From positions 2,502,501 through 2,566,500 of the forward strand of contig NZ_CP018171.1 in NCBI RefSeq assembly GCF_001889605.1: a stretch of DNA of 64,000 bases, written 5' to 3'. Position numbers and translations under genes: made by a program. Under the pieces are notes generated by a model. It was not told the DNA's origin. It did no database searches and saw nothing but the letters and a program-made list of their open reading frames with translations. Of the stretch, positions 26,862 to 35,778 are shown piece after piece. The stretch's first letter is position 1; each line of letters starts with the position of its first letter. The stretch is from Aquibium oceanicum (GTDB taxonomy: Bacteria > Pseudomonadota > Alphaproteobacteria > Rhizobiales > Rhizobiaceae).

Positions 26862-27021
26862 GCGGTGCCTCTACCCGACATTCCCGCGGTCGCAGAGGTG
26901 GGATCCGAGCGTGCGCATTCATCGCGCACCGCGCCCCCAAAATGCGGCGTCGTAGCACTGGCCTTTTGCCGAGCGTGTGTTAGAACGCAGCGCAACATAA
27001 GCCAAAAAAACATGGGTCGCC

Positions 27022-28392
27022 ATGTCCGTACGCCGTCTCGCAGAGCCAGCCGTCCAGCCAGCCGCCTTCGCCTTCGACGAGGTCAAGACGACCGAGGCGA
27101 AGACTTGGATCGGGAAGTATCCCCAGGGGCGTGAACAGTCCGCCGTAATCCCGCTTCTGATGCTCGCCCAGGAGCAGGAAGGCTGGGTCACCAAGGCCGC
27201 GATCGAGCATATCGCCGACATGCTCTCCATGCCCTACATCCGCGCGCTCGAGGTGGCGACCTTCTATACGCAGTTCCAGTTGAAGCCGGTGGGAACACGG
27301 GCGCATATCCAGGTCTGCGGAACCACGCCGTGCATGCTGCGCGGATCGGAAGCGCTGATGGACGTCTGTCGCTCGAAGATCCACCTCGAGCAGTTCCATC
27401 CAAACGCGGACGGAACGCTTTCGTGGGAAGAGGTAGAATGCCTCGGCGCCTGCGTAAACGCTCCGATGGTGATGATCTTCAAGGACACCTACGAAGACCT
27501 GACGCCGGAGCGTCTGTCCGAGATCATAGACGAGTTCGAGGCAGGTCGAGGCGACAGCGTGCGGACGGGGCCGCAGACCGAACGCTTCTACGCCGCACCC
27601 GCATCGGGCTTCACATCCCTGAAGGACGAAAAAAACGTGCTGAAGGCCACGCGCGAAGCGCCGTCGCGCAAGGCGGGTTCGGGCGAGGGCGAGGCGGTTC
27701 CGCCGTCCAACGCCGCCAAGCCCAAGACGGACGCGAGGGTGACCAGCCCGGCACTGAAGTCGCCGTCCGACGTCAAAGTGAGCCCGAGCGTCGAAAAAGC
27801 CGAGAGCGCGCCTGCGCCTAAGGAAAACAAGGCTGCGGCGAACGCCGCCGAGCCGCTCGTGGAAGACACGAGGAAGCAGCGCTCTTCGCGGGAGCCGTCG
27901 AAGGGCGACGCGCCGACCTCCGAGCAGGTGGAGGGTGCGCCCAAAAGCCCGGACGCGGGATCGACCCTGTCGATCGCCAAGACCGCCAGCAGCCTGAGCG
28001 GCAAGTCCGCGCCGGCCGGCGACGACGTGGGCGAGATCAACCCGACCGTCGCGCTCGCCCGGACCGCCAAGGGCAAGCGCAAGCCCGAGGAGCCGGAAAA
28101 GCCGTCGTTGCTCGACAAGGACAGGCCGATCGGGATGGAACGGCCGGCCGCCCCCGACGAGTTGCAGATGATCTCCGGCGTCGGTCCCAAGATCGAGCAG
28201 ATTCTGCATTCGCTCGGCATCTTTACCTTCGCGCAGATCGCCGCCTGGACGCCCGAGGAACGCGGCTGGGTGGACGGCTACCTGCGGTTCCGCGGCAGGA
28301 TCGAGCGCGAGGACTGGGTGCGGCAGGCCAAAGCGCTGGCCGATGGCGGGGAGGCGGAGTACATCCGCGTGTTCGGAAAGAAACCGAGATGA
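27022..28392 (+). CDS. nuoE: NuoE with long C-terminal HhH extension
   Basis: Complex I 24-kDa-type subunit holding the [2Fe-2S] cluster N1a. The thioredoxin-like core covers residues 1 to about 175, with ligands in VCGTTPCMLRG and CLGACVNAPMV. The protein is 456 residues, more than twice the common NuoE length. After the core comes a disordered Lys/Pro/Ala/Ser-rich linker (about 190-375) and a helix-hairpin-helix module (about 379-442) with ISGVGPKIEQILHSLGIF, AQIAAWTPEE and FRGRIEREDWVRQAK. A closely similar module ends the protein encoded at 29842-30579. Extended NuoE forms occur in other Rhizobiales by memory; the role of the extension is unknown. Confidence 0.93.
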   Translation: MSVRRLAEPAVQPAAFAFDEVKTTEAKTWIGKYPQGREQSAVIPLLMLAQEQEGWVTKAAIEHIADMLSMPYIRALEVATFYTQFQLKPVGTRAHIQVCGTTPCMLRGSEALMDVCRSKIHLEQFHPNADGTLSWEEVECLGACVNAPMVMIFKDTYEDLTPERLSEIIDEFEAGRGDSVRTGPQTERFYAAPASGFTSLKDEKNVLKATREAPSRKAGSGEGEAVPPSNAAKPKTDARVTSPALKSPSDVKVSPSVEKAESAPAPKENKAAANAAEPLVEDTRKQRSSREPSKGDAPTSEQVEGAPKSPDAGSTLSIAKTASSLSGKSAPAGDDVGEINPTVALARTAKGKRKPEEPEKPSLLDKDRPIGMERPAAPDELQMISGVGPKIEQILHSLGIFTFAQIAAWTPEERGWVDGYLRFRGRIEREDWVRQAKALADGGEAEYIRVFGKKPR

Positions 28393-28460
28393 GGAAGGCC
28401 GCTGCCGGCGTGCAAGCGCGCGGCCGACCTTCGTCGAGGGACGTGAATCGGAACTGATCG

Positions 28461-29765
28461 ATGCTCCAGGACAAAGACCGCATCTTCAACAACATCTACG
28501 GCCGCTTCGACAAGTCGTTGAAGGGCGCGATGGCGCGCGGCCACTGGGATGACACGGCCGGTCTGATCGCCAAGGGGCGCGACTGGATCGTCAGCGAGAT
28601 GAAGGCGTCGGGCCTGCGAGGCCGCGGTGGCGCGGGCTTTCCGACCGGCCTCAAATGGTCCTTCATGCCCAAGCAGTCCGACGGCCGCCCGAGCTATCTC
28701 GTGGTCAACGCCGACGAATCGGAACCCGGCACCTGCAAGGACCGCGAGATCCTGCGCAACGACCCGCATACGCTGGTCGAAGGCTGCCTGATCGCCGGCT
28801 GCGCGATGGGCGCCGTCGCAGCCTACATCTACGTGCGCGGCGAATTCATCCGCGAGCGCGAGGCGCTGCAGCGCGCCATCGACGAGGCCTACGAGGCCAA
28901 GCTGATCGGCAAGGGGAACAAGAACGGCTACGACTTCGACATCTATGTGCATCACGGCGCCGGCGCCTACATCTGCGGCGAGGAAACGGCGCTGCTTGAA
29001 AGCTTGGAAGGCAAGAAGGGCCAGCCGCGCCTGAAGCCACCGTTCCCGGCCAATGTCGGCCTCTACGGCTGCCCGACAACCGTCAACAACGTCGAATCCA
29101 TTGCGGTCGCGCCGACGATCCTGCGGCGCGGCGCTGCCTGGTTCTCCTCCTTCGGGCGGCAGAACAACGTCGGGACCAAGTTGTTCTGCATCTCCGGACA
29201 CGTCAACAACCCGTGCACCGTCGAGGAGGCGATGTCGATTCCGTTCCGTGAGCTGATCGACCGCCACTGCGGCGGCATACGCGGCGGCTGGGACAATCTG
29301 CTCGCGGTCATTCCGGGCGGCGCCTCGGTGCCGCTGGTGCCGGCCGAGCAGATCGTGGACACGCCCATGGACTTCGATTCGCTGCGCGACCTGAAGTCGG
29401 GCCTCGGCACGGCGGCCGTCATCGTCATGGACAAGTCGACCGATATCGTGAAGGCGATTGCCAGGCTGTCCTATTTCTACAAGCACGAGAGCTGCGGCCA
29501 GTGCACGCCTTGTCGCGAGGGCACAGGCTGGATGTGGCGCGTCATGGAACGCCTCGTGCGCGGGGAGGCGCAGAAGCGCGAGATCGACATGCTGCTCGAC
29601 GTCACCAAGCAGGTCGAAGGCCACACGATCTGCGCGCTGGGCGACGCCGCGGCATGGCCGATCCAGGGGCTGGTGCGGCATTTCCGTCCCGAAATCGAGC
29701 GCCGCATCGACGAGTTCAGCCGCAACACCCACCGGGCCGAACCGGTGCTGGTCGCGGCGGAGTAG
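28461..29765 (+). CDS. nuoF: NADH-quinone oxidoreductase subunit F
   Basis: A 434-residue 51-kDa-family subunit that binds NADH and FMN and carries [4Fe-4S] cluster N3, the electron entry point of complex I. The glycine-rich nucleotide site is [16 protein letters not shown], and the FMN region includes [15 protein letters not shown]. The cluster motif is [14 protein letters not shown], with the fourth Cys in [12 protein letters not shown]. The ATG at 28461 follows the nuoE stop by 68 bp. Confidence 0.97.
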   Translation: MLQDKDRIFNNIYGRFDKSLKGAMARGHWDDTAGLIAKGRDWIVSEMKASGLRGRGGAGFPTGLKWSFMPKQSDGRPSYLVVNADESEPGTCKDREILRNDPHTLVEGCLIAGCAMGAVAAYIYVRGEFIREREALQRAIDEAYEAKLIGKGNKNGYDFDIYVHHGAGAYICGEETALLESLEGKKGQPRLKPPFPANVGLYGCPTTVNNVESIAVAPTILRRGAAWFSSFGRQNNVGTKLFCISGHVNNPCTVEEAMSIPFRELIDRHCGGIRGGWDNLLAVIPGGASVPLVPAEQIVDTPMDFDSLRDLKSGLGTAAVIVMDKSTDIVKAIARLSYFYKHESCGQCTPCREGTGWMWRVMERLVRGEAQKREIDMLLDVTKQVEGHTICALGDAAAWPIQGLVRHFRPEIERRIDEFSRNTHRAEPVLVAAE

Positions 29766-29841
29766 GTGACAAGAGGCCGAACGGCCGGTGTGATGGGGAG
29801 ACGGCGGGCGAGGCAGCAAGCAACGAAAGGGAGACACGCCG

Positions 29842-30579
29842 ATGTCGATGTTTTTCGTGCCTGATGGACTGATGCCAGACGCAAGGACCATGGAAGCCAA
29901 TCTGAAGAAGATCAGCCAGGACATGGAGACCATGCTGCCGAAGAGCTTCGGCGGCAACGCCGCGCCTGCCGATCTGTTCTCCACACCGGCGGCCTTCATG
30001 GCGCTGGGTGCCGGAATGGCCGGGCACGCCTTCGGTTTCTGGCTGAGCGCGATGTCGAATTCGCTGCAGCTGGCCGAGAAGATGTCCGGCGCGGTCTATC
30101 CGCTCGCCGACCCGGACGCCGAGGCGCCGTCCTACAAGGCGCCGAAGTCGGCCGCCAGGCGCACTAGGGCCGCGATGGACACCATCGCTGCCGATACGGG
30201 CGTGGTCGCCGGCGACGTGCTCGATGCGGGTATGAAGGCGGCGACGGAGATCGGTTCGGCGATGGTCGACACGGTCGTGCCGTTGCGCGCTTCCGACAAG
30301 GCCGCTCAGGCAGCGGCGGAAGTCGCGGTCGCAAGCGACGCACTGGCGAAGCCTGCCGCGATGAAAAAGCCCGAGATTGCCGACAATCTCAAGGCGATAG
30401 CGGGCGTCGGCCCGAAGCTCGAGAAGGTCTTGAACGGCCTCGGCATCTGGAGCTACGCACAGATTGCGGAGTTCACCGAGGCCGAGATCCGCTGGCTAGA
30501 CGAGGAACTTGGCTTCAGAGGCCGGATCGCGCGGGACGAATGGTTGAAGCAGGCGGCCCGGCTGGCCGGCAAGGCCTGA
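29842..30579 (+). CDS. HhH-domain protein within the nuo operon
   Basis: A 245-residue protein of unknown function between nuoF and nuoG. The N-terminal half is helical, with a hydrophobic patch (FMALGAGMAGHAFGFWLSAM, about residues 52-71) reminiscent of phasin-like or membrane-associated helices. A low-complexity Ala/Lys linker follows, then a helix-hairpin-helix module at about 181-245: IAGVGPKLEKVLNGLGIW, YAQIAEFTEAEIRWLDEEL, FRGRIARDEWLKQAARLA. This module aligns residue for residue with the NuoE extension. From memory, rhizobial homologues are sometimes loosely named NADH-ubiquinone dehydrogenase, but no redox motif is present. Confidence 0.72.
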   Translation: MSMFFVPDGLMPDARTMEANLKKISQDMETMLPKSFGGNAAPADLFSTPAAFMALGAGMAGHAFGFWLSAMSNSLQLAEKMSGAVYPLADPDAEAPSYKAPKSAARRTRAAMDTIAADTGVVAGDVLDAGMKAATEIGSAMVDTVVPLRASDKAAQAAAEVAVASDALAKPAAMKKPEIADNLKAIAGVGPKLEKVLNGLGIWSYAQIAEFTEAEIRWLDEELGFRGRIARDEWLKQAARLAGKA

Positions 30580-30585
30580 CCGAGC

Positions 30586-30897
30586 ATGCGGATCGAGGCG
30601 CGTACCGAATCGCTGGAAGTTGCCGGCGCCGATCTTTCCGGATCGGTTTTTGACGATGTTGCCATGGCGCGCACAAAGGTATCGAACGCGGACCTCTCCA
30701 TGCTGCTCGTCAGCAACGTCAATGCGCGCGGAGCGGTTTTTGAAGATGTCGATCTCTCGGGGGCTGTCTTTAGAAACACGAGGCTGGCAGACGTCGAGGT
30801 GACCGAGTCCTGCATTGCCGGGATGCGGATCAACGGCGTCCTTGTCACCGAACTCCTGAAAGCATACGAAGCGGCGCAATCCGCCGGGGGCGAATAA
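30586..30897 (+). CDS. Pentapeptide-repeat protein within the nuo operon
   Basis: A 103-residue protein with pentapeptide-repeat spacing: [42 protein letters not shown], then a helical C-terminus [16 protein letters not shown]. Such repeats fold as right-handed quadrilateral beta-helices; roles range from DNA mimicry to membrane association, and none can be assigned here. It starts 6 bp after the HhH gene and its stop overlaps the nuoG start (TAATG at 30895-30899), so it is part of the operon and probably translationally coupled. Confidence 0.7.
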   Translation: MRIEARTESLEVAGADLSGSVFDDVAMARTKVSNADLSMLLVSNVNARGAVFEDVDLSGAVFRNTRLADVEVTESCIAGMRINGVLVTELLKAYEAAQSAGGE

Positions 30898-32978
30898 TGG
30901 CTAAACTCAAGGTCGACGGCAAAGAGATCGAGGTACCCGACCACTTCACGCTGCTGCAGGCGGCGGAAGAGGCTGGTGCGGAGATTCCGCGTTTCTGTTT
31001 TCACGAGCGCCTGTCGATCGCCGGCAACTGCCGCATGTGCCTTGTCGAGGTTAAGGGCGGCCCGCCGAAGCCGGCTGCCTCCTGCGCCATGGGCGTGCGC
31101 GATCTGCGCCCCGGCCCGAACGGCGAGCCGCCGGAAGTCTTCACCAACACGCCGATGGTCAAGAAGGCCCGCGAGGGTGTGATGGAGTTCCTGCTCATCA
31201 ACCATCCGCTCGATTGCCCTATCTGCGACCAGGGCGGCGAATGCGACCTGCAGGACCAGGCGATGGCCTTCGGCGTCGACGCCTCGCGCTACCACGAGAA
31301 CAAGCGCGCGGTGGAGGACAAGTACATCGGCCCGCTGGTCAAAACCATCATGACGCGCTGCATCCACTGCACGCGCTGCGTGAGGTTCACGACGGAAGTG
31401 GCTGGAATTTCGGAGCTCGGGCTGATCGGCCGCGGCGAGGACGCCGAGATCACGACATATCTCGAGCAGGCGATGACCTCTGAGTTGCAGGGCAACGTCA
31501 TCGATCTGTGCCCCGTCGGTGCGCTGACGTCGAAGCCCTATGCCTTCCAGGCGCGGCCCTGGGAGCTGACCAAGACCGAATCGATCGACGTCATGGACGC
31601 CGTGGGCTCCGCGATCCGCGTCGACACGCGCGGCCGCGAGGTCATGCGCATCCTTCCGCGCGTCAACGATGCCGTGAACGAGGAGTGGATCTCCGACAAG
31701 ACGCGCTTCATCTGGGACGGCCTGCGCTCGCAGCGTCTGGACCGGCCCTACGTGCGGCGCGACGGCCGCCTGGTGCCCGCTTCGTGGAACGATGCATTCG
31801 CGGCGATCCGCGACCGGGTCTCGGCTGCATCACCCGACCGGATAGGTGCGATCGCCGGCGATCTGGCGACGGTCGAGGAGATGTACGCCCTGAAGCTCCT
31901 GATGGAGGCGCTAGGCTCCAAGAACATCGACTGCCGGCAGGACGGGGCGGCGCTCGATCCCGCGCTGGGCCGCTCGAGCTATCTTTTCAATCCGACCATC
32001 GAGGGCATCGAGAACGCCGACGCCCTGCTGGTCATCGGTGCCAATCCGCGCTTCGAGGCGCCGGTTCTCAACGCGCGCATTCGCAAGCGCTGGCGTGCCG
32101 GCAATTTCCCGATTGGCGTGATCGGCGACGTCGGGGACCTGCGCTACGACTACGAGATGCTCGGCGCCGGTGCCGACACGCTTAGGGAACTGTCCGACGA
32201 CGGGATCGCGTTCCTCTCCGAGCTGAAGAAGGCCGAGCGTCCGATGATCTTGGTCGGGCAGGGGGCGCTGATGAACGGCGACGGCGCGGCGATCCTCGGG
32301 CTCGCGGCCAAGATCGCAGGCGATGTCGGGGCGGTATCTGATGGCTGGAACGGCTTCGCGGTGCTTCACACCGCGGCCTCGCGCGTCGGCGGGCTCGATC
32401 TCGGCTTCGTGCCGGGCGAGGGCGGCAAGACGGTCGCCGGTATGATAGGGGCGCTCGACGTCCTGTTCCTGTTGGGGGCAGACGAGATCGACATGAATGC
32501 GATCGGCGATGCCTTCACCGTCTATATCGGCAGCCACGGCGATGCCGGCGCGCATCGCGCCGACGTCATCCTGCCGGGCGCCACCTACACCGAGAAGTCC
32601 GGCACCTACGTCAACACCGAAGGCCGCGTGCAGATGACGACTCGCGCCGGCTTCGCACCGGGCGAGGCGAAGGAGGACTGGGCGATCCTGCGCGCGCTGT
32701 CGGACGTATTGGGCAAGAAACTGCCGTTCGATTCGCTTGCGCAGCTACGCGCCAAGCTCTATGCGGACCATCCGCATTTCGCCGAGATCGACGCGATCGC
32801 GGCCGGCGATCCGGCCGACATCGCGAAGATGGCAGGCAGCGGCGGACAGCCCGGAAAGGTGTCTTTCGTGTCCGCGGTCGACGACTTTTATCTGACCAAC
32901 CCCATCGCACGCGCCTCCGCCGTCATGGCCGAGTGCTCCGCGCTCGCGCGGGACGGGTTCAGACAGGCGGCGGAATAG
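30897..32978 (+). CDS. nuoG: NADH-quinone oxidoreductase subunit G
   Basis: A 693-residue 75-kDa-family subunit containing clusters N1b, N4 and N5. An N-terminal 2Fe-2S ferredoxin domain ([11 protein letters not shown]) is followed by the His/Cys region [17 protein letters not shown] and [12 protein letters not shown] molybdopterin-oxidoreductase-like domain fills the C-terminal two thirds, where the residues that bind a cofactor in true oxidoreductases are not needed. The length is that of the mitochondrial/alphaproteobacterial type, without the extra E. coli cluster region. Starts within the stop of the pentapeptide gene. Confidence 0.97.
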   Translation: MAKLKVDGKEIEVPDHFTLLQAAEEAGAEIPRFCFHERLSIAGNCRMCLVEVKGGPPKPAASCAMGVRDLRPGPNGEPPEVFTNTPMVKKAREGVMEFLLINHPLDCPICDQGGECDLQDQAMAFGVDASRYHENKRAVEDKYIGPLVKTIMTRCIHCTRCVRFTTEVAGISELGLIGRGEDAEITTYLEQAMTSELQGNVIDLCPVGALTSKPYAFQARPWELTKTESIDVMDAVGSAIRVDTRGREVMRILPRVNDAVNEEWISDKTRFIWDGLRSQRLDRPYVRRDGRLVPASWNDAFAAIRDRVSAASPDRIGAIAGDLATVEEMYALKLLMEALGSKNIDCRQDGAALDPALGRSSYLFNPTIEGIENADALLVIGANPRFEAPVLNARIRKRWRAGNFPIGVIGDVGDLRYDYEMLGAGADTLRELSDDGIAFLSELKKAERPMILVGQGALMNGDGAAILGLAAKIAGDVGAVSDGWNGFAVLHTAASRVGGLDLGFVPGEGGKTVAGMIGALDVLFLLGADEIDMNAIGDAFTVYIGSHGDAGAHRADVILPGATYTEKSGTYVNTEGRVQMTTRAGFAPGEAKEDWAILRALSDVLGKKLPFDSLAQLRAKLYADHPHFAEIDAIAAGDPADIAKMAGSGGQPGKVSFVSAVDDFYLTNPIARASAVMAECSALARDGFRQAAE

Positions 32979-32988
32979 GGCAGGGCCG

Positions 32989-34035
32989 ATGGAAGCTTTC
33001 TTCGATATCTACGTCCTGCCGGCGCTGATCATCCTTCTGAAGTCGGTCGTGCTTCTGGTGGCGCTGTTGATCTTCGTCGCATACATCCTTTATGCCGACC
33101 GCAAGATCTGGGCCGCCGTCCAGCGCCGGCGCGGCCCGAACGTCGTGGGCCCGTGGGGCCTCTTCCAGGCCTTTGCCGACCTCCTGAAGTTCGTCTTCAA
33201 GGAACCGGTGATCCCGTCCGGCGCCAACAAGGGCGTGTTCCTGCTGGCGCCACTGGTGACGGCGGTGCTCGCGATGACCGCGTGGGCCGTCATCCCGATT
33301 GCACCGGGCTGGGCGATTGCCGACATCAACGTCGGCATCCTCTTCGTCTTCGCCATTGCCTCGCTGGAAGTCTACGGCGTCATCATGGGCGGATGGGCGT
33401 CGAACTCGAAGTATCCGTTCCTCGGCGCGCTGCGCTCGGCCGCCCAGATGGTGTCCTACGAGGTCTCGATCGGCTTCGTCATCATCACCGTGCTGCTCTG
33501 CGTCGGGTCACTCAACCTGTCGGCGATCGTGCTGTCGCAGATCGACGGTGTCGGCACCATGATGGGGCTGCCGCCGACCTTCCTCGACTGGCACTGGCTG
33601 CCGCTGTTCCCGATGTTCATCATCTTCTTCATCTCGGCGCTGGCCGAGACAAACCGGCCGCCCTTCGATCTGGTCGAAGCCGAGTCGGAACTCGTCGCCG
33701 GTCACATGATCGAATACTCCTCGACGCCGTTCCTGCTGTTCTTCCTGGGCGAATATGTCGCGATCGTCCTGATGTGCGCGCTCACCACCGTACTTTTCCT
33801 GGGAGGATGGCTGCCGCCCTTCGATTTCGCGCCGTTCACCTGGGTGCCGGGCGCGGTCTGGTTCATCCTCAAGGTCTGCTTCGTGTTCTTCATGATCGCG
33901 CTGGTGAAGGCCTTCGTGCCGCGCTTCCGCTACGACCAGCTGATGCGGCTCGGCTGGAAGGTCTTCCTGCCGATCTCGCTGGCCATGGTCGTCATCACCG
34001 CCGCGTTCCTGAAATTCACGGGGCTGGTGGCGTGA
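32989..34035 (+). CDS. nuoH: NADH-quinone oxidoreductase subunit H
   Basis: A 348-residue membrane subunit with about eight helices that closes the quinone chamber. Typical motifs: [17 protein letters not shown] and [19 protein letters not shown]. Its stop overlaps a GTG start of a previously easy-to-miss small gene (GTGA at 34032-34035). Confidence 0.96.
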   Translation: MEAFFDIYVLPALIILLKSVVLLVALLIFVAYILYADRKIWAAVQRRRGPNVVGPWGLFQAFADLLKFVFKEPVIPSGANKGVFLLAPLVTAVLAMTAWAVIPIAPGWAIADINVGILFVFAIASLEVYGVIMGGWASNSKYPFLGALRSAAQMVSYEVSIGFVIITVLLCVGSLNLSAIVLSQIDGVGTMMGLPPTFLDWHWLPLFPMFIIFFISALAETNRPPFDLVEAESELVAGHMIEYSSTPFLLFFLGEYVAIVLMCALTTVLFLGGWLPPFDFAPFTWVPGAVWFILKVCFVFFMIALVKAFVPRFRYDQLMRLGWKVFLPISLAMVVITAAFLKFTGLVA

Positions 34036-34223
34036 GTGCCGCTTTGATCGGCGCCCTTGTCGGGCTCGTCATCGCCGCGGCGGACTATGTCCTGCTGCGC
34101 CTGTTGGCAACCCGCGTGGACCTGCCCGAGACCAAGCGCGTCCTTCGTATAACCGGCTTGAGCCAATTCGTGCTCCTGCCGCTCGTGGGCTGGTTCGTCG
34201 GCCCACTCTTTGCTGGAGAATGA
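34032..34223 (+). CDS. Small two-helix membrane protein between nuoH and nuoI
   Basis: A 63-residue ORF starting at GTG 34032, overlapping the nuoH stop by GTGA and ending inside the nuoI start region. Two hydrophobic segments, about residues 3-24 ([20 protein letters not shown]) and 42-58 ([17 protein letters not shown]), flank the charged loop [13 protein letters not shown]. The tight fit between two nuo genes on the same strand argues for expression by translational coupling. No recognised family; it may be a complex I assembly or accessory peptide (inference). Confidence 0.62.
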   Translation: MSAALIGALVGLVIAAADYVLLRLLATRVDLPETKRVLRITGLSQFVLLPLVGWFVGPLFAGE

Positions 34224-34225
34224 CA

Positions 34226-34717
34226 ATGTCGGCGTTGGCCCAAGCCGCGAAATCTCTGCTGCTGAAGGAGTTCTTCGGCGCCGTCGTTCTGTCCATGCGG
34301 CAGTTCTTCGCGCCGAAATACACCATCAACTATCCGCACGAGAAAAACCCGCAGAGCCCGCGCTTCCGCGGCGAACACGCGCTGCGCCGTTATCCGAACG
34401 GCGAGGAGCGCTGCATCGCGTGCAAGCTGTGCGAAGCGATCTGCCCGGCGCAGGCGATCACCATCGAGGCCGGGCCGCGCCGCAACGACGGCACGCGGCG
34501 CACGGTGCGTTATGACATCGACATGGTGAAGTGCATCTATTGCGGCTTCTGCCAGGAGGCCTGCCCGGTCGACGCCATCGTCGAGGGCCCGAACTTCGAG
34601 TTCTCGACGGAGACCCGCGAGGAACTCTACTACGACAAGGACAGGCTGCTGGCGAACGGGGATCGCTGGGAGCGCGAGATCGCACGCAACATCGCACTGG
34701 ATTCGCCCTACAGGTGA
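34226..34717 (+). CDS. nuoI: NADH-quinone oxidoreductase subunit I
   Basis: A 163-residue TYKY-family subunit with two [4Fe-4S] clusters (N6a/N6b): [16 protein letters not shown] and [16 protein letters not shown]. Two in-frame ATGs exist (34220 and 34226). The second is preferred because GGAG (34215-34218) sits 7 bases before it and only 1 base before the first, and it gives the usual length. Confidence 0.96.
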   Translation: MSALAQAAKSLLLKEFFGAVVLSMRQFFAPKYTINYPHEKNPQSPRFRGEHALRRYPNGEERCIACKLCEAICPAQAITIEAGPRRNDGTRRTVRYDIDMVKCIYCGFCQEACPVDAIVEGPNFEFSTETREELYYDKDRLLANGDRWEREIARNIALDSPYR

Positions 34718-34833
34718 TCCTTCCAACGATGGACGAGCGCGGCATGCTCGTCTAAGGACAACGCGGTTTCGGCCTTGGGGGCCGGGCCGCAGACAGGCGG
34801 CGCGAGAGCGGCGCCGCGCAACCGGGGGAACCC
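34718..34833 (+). other. Hairpin-rich spacer between nuoI and nuoJ
   Basis: The 116-bp gap is the longest between core subunits in the second half of the operon. It contains a perfect 7-bp hairpin (GACGAGC / GCTCGTC, about 34732-34752) and further GC-rich complementary runs, but no T-tract and no gene. It may be an mRNA processing or stability element. Confidence 0.35.
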
Positions 34834-35457
34834 ATGCTGCTGACAGGACTAGGGGCGATCTTCTTCTACGTGTTCGCCTTCATAGGGGTCGCGAGCGCCT
34901 TCATGGTGATTGCGGCGCGCAATCCCGTCCATTCCGTGCTCTATCTGATCCTGACGTTCTTCAACGCCGCGGGGCTTTTCCTCCTGACGGGCGCCGAGTT
35001 CCTGGCGATGATCCTGCTCGTCGTCTATGTCGGCGCTGTGGCGGTGCTTTTCCTCTTCGTCGTCATGATGCTGGACGTCGATTTCGCGGAGCTGAAGCAG
35101 GGCGCGCTGCAATACGCGCCGATCGGTGGGCTGGTCGGCCTCATCCTGGCGGCCGAACTGATCATCGTCGTCGGCGGCTACACCCTGACGCCGGAATTCG
35201 CGGGCGTGATAACAAGGCCGATTCCGCCGCTGGCGGTGCGCTCCAACACGGCAGCGCTCGGCGACCTCCTCTACACGGATTACATCTTCTTCTTCCAGAT
35301 CGCGGGAATGATTCTGCTGGTGGCCATGGTCGGCGCGATCGTCCTGACGCTGCGCCACAAGGAAGGCGTGAGGCGTCAGTCGATCTCCGCCCAGGTGGCC
35401 CGCACCCCGGCGACCGCCATCGAGGTGGTGGAAGTCGAAACGGGCAAGGGAATCTGA
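34834..35457 (+). CDS. nuoJ: NADH-quinone oxidoreductase subunit J
   Basis: A 207-residue membrane subunit with five predicted helices, including the pi-bulge-containing TM3 region ([20 protein letters not shown], about residues 60-80). The conserved [20 protein letters not shown] part ([11 protein letters not shown]) marks the family. nuoK starts 11 bp downstream. Confidence 0.95.
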   Translation: MLLTGLGAIFFYVFAFIGVASAFMVIAARNPVHSVLYLILTFFNAAGLFLLTGAEFLAMILLVVYVGAVAVLFLFVVMMLDVDFAELKQGALQYAPIGGLVGLILAAELIIVVGGYTLTPEFAGVITRPIPPLAVRSNTAALGDLLYTDYIFFFQIAGMILLVAMVGAIVLTLRHKEGVRRQSISAQVARTPATAIEVVEVETGKGI

Positions 35458-35468
35458 CAGGAAAACTC

Positions 35469-35777
35469 ATGGAAGTCGGTATCGCGCATTTCCTGACCGT
35501 CTCGGCGATCCTGTTCACGCTCGGCGTGTTCGGGATCTTCCTGAACAGGAAGAACATCATCATCATCCTGATGTCGGTCGAGCTCATCCTGCTCGCCGTG
35601 AACATCAACTTCGTCGCCTTCTCCGCCGAGCTCGGCGACATGGTCGGCCAGGTGTTCGCGCTGTTCGTTCTGACGGTCGCGGCCGCAGAAGCCGCGATCG
35701 GGCTCGCCATCCTCGTCGTCTTCTTCCGCAACCGCGGCTCGATCGACGTCGAAGACGTCAACATGATGAAGGGCTGA
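35469..35777 (+). CDS. nuoK: NADH-quinone oxidoreductase subunit K
   Basis: A 102-residue three-helix subunit of the proton-pumping arm, homologous to MrpC. The two buried glutamates of the proton path are visible, in [15 protein letters not shown] and in the TM3 segment [21 protein letters not shown] precedes the ATG. nuoL follows after one base. Confidence 0.95.
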   Translation: MEVGIAHFLTVSAILFTLGVFGIFLNRKNIIIILMSVELILLAVNINFVAFSAELGDMVGQVFALFVLTVAAAEAAIGLAILVVFFRNRGSIDVEDVNMMKG

Positions 35778-35778
35778 G

